Position numbers and translations under genes: made by a program
The notes under the pieces: model-generated
Databases searched by the model: none
Told to the model about the DNA's origin: nothing
Seen by the model: only the letters and a program-made list of their open reading frames with translations
Assembly (NCBI GenBank): GCA_018417955.1
Contig: JACTVC010000011.1
Span: forward strand, 1,238,262-1,302,261
From: Laccaria trichodermophora
Taxonomy: Eukaryota; Basidiomycota; Agaricomycetes; Agaricales; Hydnangiaceae
Direction: 5' to 3'
Length of the DNA stretch: 64,000 nt
In this document: in pieces, positions 60,494-64,000 of the stretch
Layout of the letters: the number at the start of each line of letters is the position of its first letter
How positions within the stretch are numbered: position 1 is the stretch's first letter

Positions 60494-63400
60494 CTAGTAG
60501 CAGAGGCCACCGAATCGCATTATCGGAAGTTGGGGAGGAAACTGGGGCATGGGCGGCCGTTGACGATGACGAGATGAAATGTTGCTGTTCGAATGCTGAC
60601 TTCCACCAAGCCGAAGATTGGGATTTGAGCTCTTGTTGTATGTCATGTTGGTGTCATGGTAGTAACCTCCCGATTGTGAAGCTTGTTGGTAAGGATGGGG
60701 AGAGGCATTTTGGAATCGTGGAGCATGCGAATGAGAAGTATCCTGTGTCGTCGGAGTGCTGAATGCCAGTCTCCCGAGGCTCAACCTCATATTCTGAAAT
60801 TGAGTTGATCAATGCCAAGGCGGAACAAGGGGGTACGAAAAGACGTACCATTGAAATTCTTGGGGGGATTCCTGGAATTGTCGAACATCTCATCATCATT
60901 CATGACCACCTTCTGTTCCTTGCCTTGGAGACGAAGGGTGGCGGCACCAAAGAAGATAAACCATCATCCCACCCACAAACATGATCTCTCAGTTGATGAT
61001 GAAGCCCAAAGCCTGCATGGCACGTCAGCATTCATCCATGCTCATGAAAAGAAATGAAGAGACGCGCCTGTGAGCCGTAAGTGACAGCGAGCGTGATGAG
61101 GGCAATCTGAGGGAAAGCAGAACCTCCGATTGCAAAACTATAATCAAGATGGGGCTCAATCTCAGCCAGAAAGACGGATGCGAAGCACGTACATAAACAA
61201 TGGTAGCCGGGATCTATGAAGATGTGTCAGCATTAGCGCAGGTCGTAAGGGAGAAGGACTCACAAGAATACCCAAAAGATCAATAAAAACAAAGAAGCGC
61301 ATAGAGAAACAGCATAATCAACTCCGTGGGTATCACTCATTCACAAAGATTATGAACAGTCGGATTGATTCACCGACGACGCCATGACACAAGAATACGC
61401 CAAGACTCGGGCGCAACGGGGCAAAACTTGGCTTTGAAGTCGGGGAATGCTTCTTAGAAAGGGTGGTAAAGAATCAACCTTCTCCAAGAGAGAACAGATT
61501 CTTCTTGTGCAGGGTATCAACGTGGGGTTTGGCATACTCTTCGATGATCCGATTGGCGATGACGATGGGACGACCTTTGTCGGCAGTGCAGATGCGGTAG
61601 AGGGGAACAACCTGGCAAGCAAGTGATGGAACCGAACAAGCTCTTGAAGGCTTTCGAAAGATGGGGCATGTAGTACTCCTAGACTTGGAGTATCGTCCAC
61701 CTAGATGTCTGTTCGTTTTCGATCTTGGTTTCTCCACAGATACCGATGATGGCAGAGTCATCAGCGCTTGAGGCCATTAGACGATTGAGAGAGCCAGGGG
61801 TTACCGTCTAAGACACCGTCAGTCTGACCTCAACCGGACGAACGTGAGCTTGCCGTGTCCGCATCCACAGTAAAGATGAACGCAGGGTCGATACCAATAA
61901 CTGATGATGAATCTAGAGATCCAAAGGCGACATGGCCTTATCACAGTGCACTCTGTTCAAATAGTGCACCCAACAGAATTTGACTGTATCGCTTTCCACA
62001 GTTACCAGGCTTTCAGCACTCGGTGGGCTTGCACCTTCACCAATCACCGTGTACCTATTCGATCATAACCGTAAGAAGTCGAACAAAAGAAGGCCAAGAC
62101 TGGACTCACGGAACGATGTGCCCCTCAAACACATACAACCCATAGTCAACCTTTCCATAATTCAACGCCTTCGATCCTTCCCCAACAGACTTGAACAACA
62201 ACGGTCAAGATCCAACTGTGGGGCAACCCCAAGGATATCCAAAACAACTCGAGGAGTCGTCTTGTCATTCCTACTTCCGATGATATTGCCATGGCAAAAG
62301 ATGAATATGACCTTCCTCTTAGAGTCGTCGTAGTTCAATGCAGCAAGCGAATCGATAGTCCGACTGGCTGAATCTGCGCCTTCAGTATAACAAGGCACTT
62401 GACAGGTAACAAACTTGTCCTGCAACTCTGGCGGGCGCTTGCGGCCCAGCTGAAGAGCAGCCAAGACTAGAATAACCAACATCGAAAAACGTTCTCGTGT
62501 ACGAATAGGTGGACTCACAGTTCAAAACGATAGACGTCATCAGAACAACCAAAGCAGCGATCAAAAAAGTGATTTTGGACTTGATACCTCGCCGTCTTCC
62601 TGAAATCCACTTCTCCAGCCAAAAACGCGTTATTCAAGCACGCAATATGGAGTTGGTGGTTCGCAGCCGTCGTATAGTTCAACAGGACATTAAGAGGCTT
62701 GGTGACTGTCGCCTGAACACGCTGACGAGGCTGGTATCAAGGAAAGGGTACGAGCCCGCGTTTTGGTTCGTATTACCGTCAGCTCGAAGAACTCTTTTCC
62801 CATACTCCCATACCTTCAGCAAGACAATCAGAAAAAGAGAGAGGAAGGTTGTAAAAATACATACTTTGCATTATTCGTATCAGCAGCAATAACAGCAATC
62901 ACTTTCTTCTCTCATACAAGCGATCCCTTCTTAAACGTCTTCATTTGGGGGAAGAACGTCTGCTTATACCATAGACAGCGCCATAGTCTGTGTCTGCAGA
63001 TGGCCCGAAACATGAATAGCAAGCGGCGTAAAATCCATAAAGTTCTTGGCGGTAATCGACATGGCATCGATTCGTATTACCCGTCACGGGCTGGGGACAC
63101 GCAAGGGCCAAAGGCGGGAAGACGTCAAATCCTGCCTTGCGAGCGTCTCCAACGTATCCGGATCATTGCTTGGTTGTTTGAGACAACACATTGGCACTAT
63201 GATCGCCATGAATAAAGTTGGGTCAATATCGTACACGGCGCCTTGCACTGAGACTCAATGATCCGTTGTTGCTTGATGTTGAGCCACCTCGTTCGAGGTC
63301 AGGCTTTATCGAAGTTGGAACAGAGCAGGCGGCCAAACTCGATGATGACGAAGTTGGCCACGGTGTTGGGGATGAAGATGAGCCAGAAGATGGTCATTTT

Positions 63401-64000
63401 TTCTCGCCATGGTGGTCGGATGTCAGGTCGCTTCATCCAGCAGATATACCAGAGTGTGAAGGTGGGATGAGCCACCAACGACGCGCACGGGTTGTAGGTA
63501 CTTCTTCGACGGCGTTCTGAGTCTCATTGACGATGATACAGGGCCGAGAGGAGACTTGAGGATGTTCTCTTCTTTCATGTGTTGACGCTAGCCCAGGTCC
63601 GGAGGGAGCTTGGAAACAAACGGGTCGGAAGAGTTCCGTAGGAGAGTGACGAACGCTGAGTCTCGCAAATCTTCAGCCTTCTCCACGAACTGCTTGACGT
63701 CATGCGACTGATTGATCCCAAACAACCTGATGCAGACGCAGACGCAACGGAATTATGAACACCAAACCGGGAATTGAGCTCTTCCAAAACATCATCATCG
63801 CGCTGTTCCCCGCTTTTGCCTACGACGAACAAGCCTTATTCAAGACACCCAACAGCCTCCGATGACTCGACTGCACGCCCCAACCACGGTATCTCGATGA
63901 CATACCACTGGGCGTACGAATGAAGCAGCTCATCGGTAAAGTTGATGCAAAACTCGTTGAACCCGTACGCAGATATGAGGTGTGTGGCTCTCACGTGATG
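60494..64000 (-). pseudogene. Broken class V chitin synthase (myosin motor-like plus chitin synthase), runs off the window
   Basis: Domain remnants appear in the right order on the minus strand. Near 63970-63915 is a myosin-motor end (YGFNEFCINFTDELLHSY), then 63832-63575 (KSGEQRDDDVLEELNSRFG, AFVTLLRNSS-like). At about 63460-63250 come a membrane segment and cytochrome-b5-like start (LLCSNFDKA). Then LAGEVDFRKTARYQVQNHFF-type remnants near 62620, the catalytic domain start at 62518-62162 (ALQLGRKRPPELQDKF, CQVPCYTEGADSASRTIDSL), 61761-61474 (AIIGICGETKIENEQ, ADKGRPIVIANRIIEEY, DTLHKKNLFSLGE), CFSMRFFVFIDLLG near 61300, and a Ser/Gln-rich tail to 60494. Frame changes, in-frame stops (such as TGA after FDKA near 63318) and missing stretches, including the catalytic core between 62162 and 61761, show it is dead. 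The working enzyme would make cell-wall chitin at growing tips. Confidence 0.82.

Overview
The window is genomic DNA from a filamentous basidiomycete, most likely an Agaricomycete. Nearly every gene is broken by short GT-AG introns, typically 40-70 bp. The gene set is fungal (Chs5, Ski8, a class V chitin synthase relic, a NACHT-ankyrin NLR), and two families (a DUF6593-like protein and a WW-like protein) are ones I associate with Agaricomycetes. All products come from reading translated sequence and splice sites; no database was searched.

Bases 1-39.9 kb are mostly compact, CpG-normal, conserved housekeeping DNA. In order: CHS5 (-, cut by the window edge), CDK8/SSN3-type kinase (+), mitochondrial AsnRS (-), a 3 kb stretch without a recognisable gene, mitochondrial ribosomal protein uL13m (+), a diverged tandem-repeat block, an acidic RRN9-like protein (-), TTC27/Emw1-type TPR protein (+), a DUF6593-like protein (-), EMC6 (-), a gene-poor 3.8 kb with duplicated spacer DNA, HOM2 aspartate-semialdehyde dehydrogenase (+), RRP43 (+), SMC5 (-, 23 exons), a disordered AT-hook-like protein (+), a probable gene relic (-), a WW-like protein (+), SKI8 (-), ribosomal protein S12 (+) and SAP18 (-). 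Many neighbours are divergent pairs with short shared promoters (CHS5/CDK8, SKI8/RPS12, SMC5/AT-hook) or convergent pairs.

From about 40.5 to 56.5 kb the character changes: A+T-rich, very few CpG, and packed with mobile DNA. It holds a tRNA-like sequence, two abutting MITE-like elements with TA target duplications, and a complete but decayed chromodomain Ty3/gypsy retrotransposon (42598-50166) with a 5-bp target duplication. Two later insertions sit inside the retrotransposon: a 5'-truncated LINE and a tRNA-derived SINE-like unit, both visibly richer in CpG. In the same island lies an apparently intact NLR-type gene (56866-51307, minus strand): a tandemly duplicated N-terminal exon array, a NACHT NTPase and about 28 ankyrin repeats. 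Its repeats are very alike at DNA level and almost free of CpG, yet the reading frame survives.

The right end (57-64 kb) is CpG-normal again and carries a broken class V (myosin-motor) chitin synthase on the minus strand, running off the window. The most notable signals are the intact NLR inside a CpG-depleted island and the paired LTRs in which ancestral CpGs appear to have decayed independently on opposite strands.
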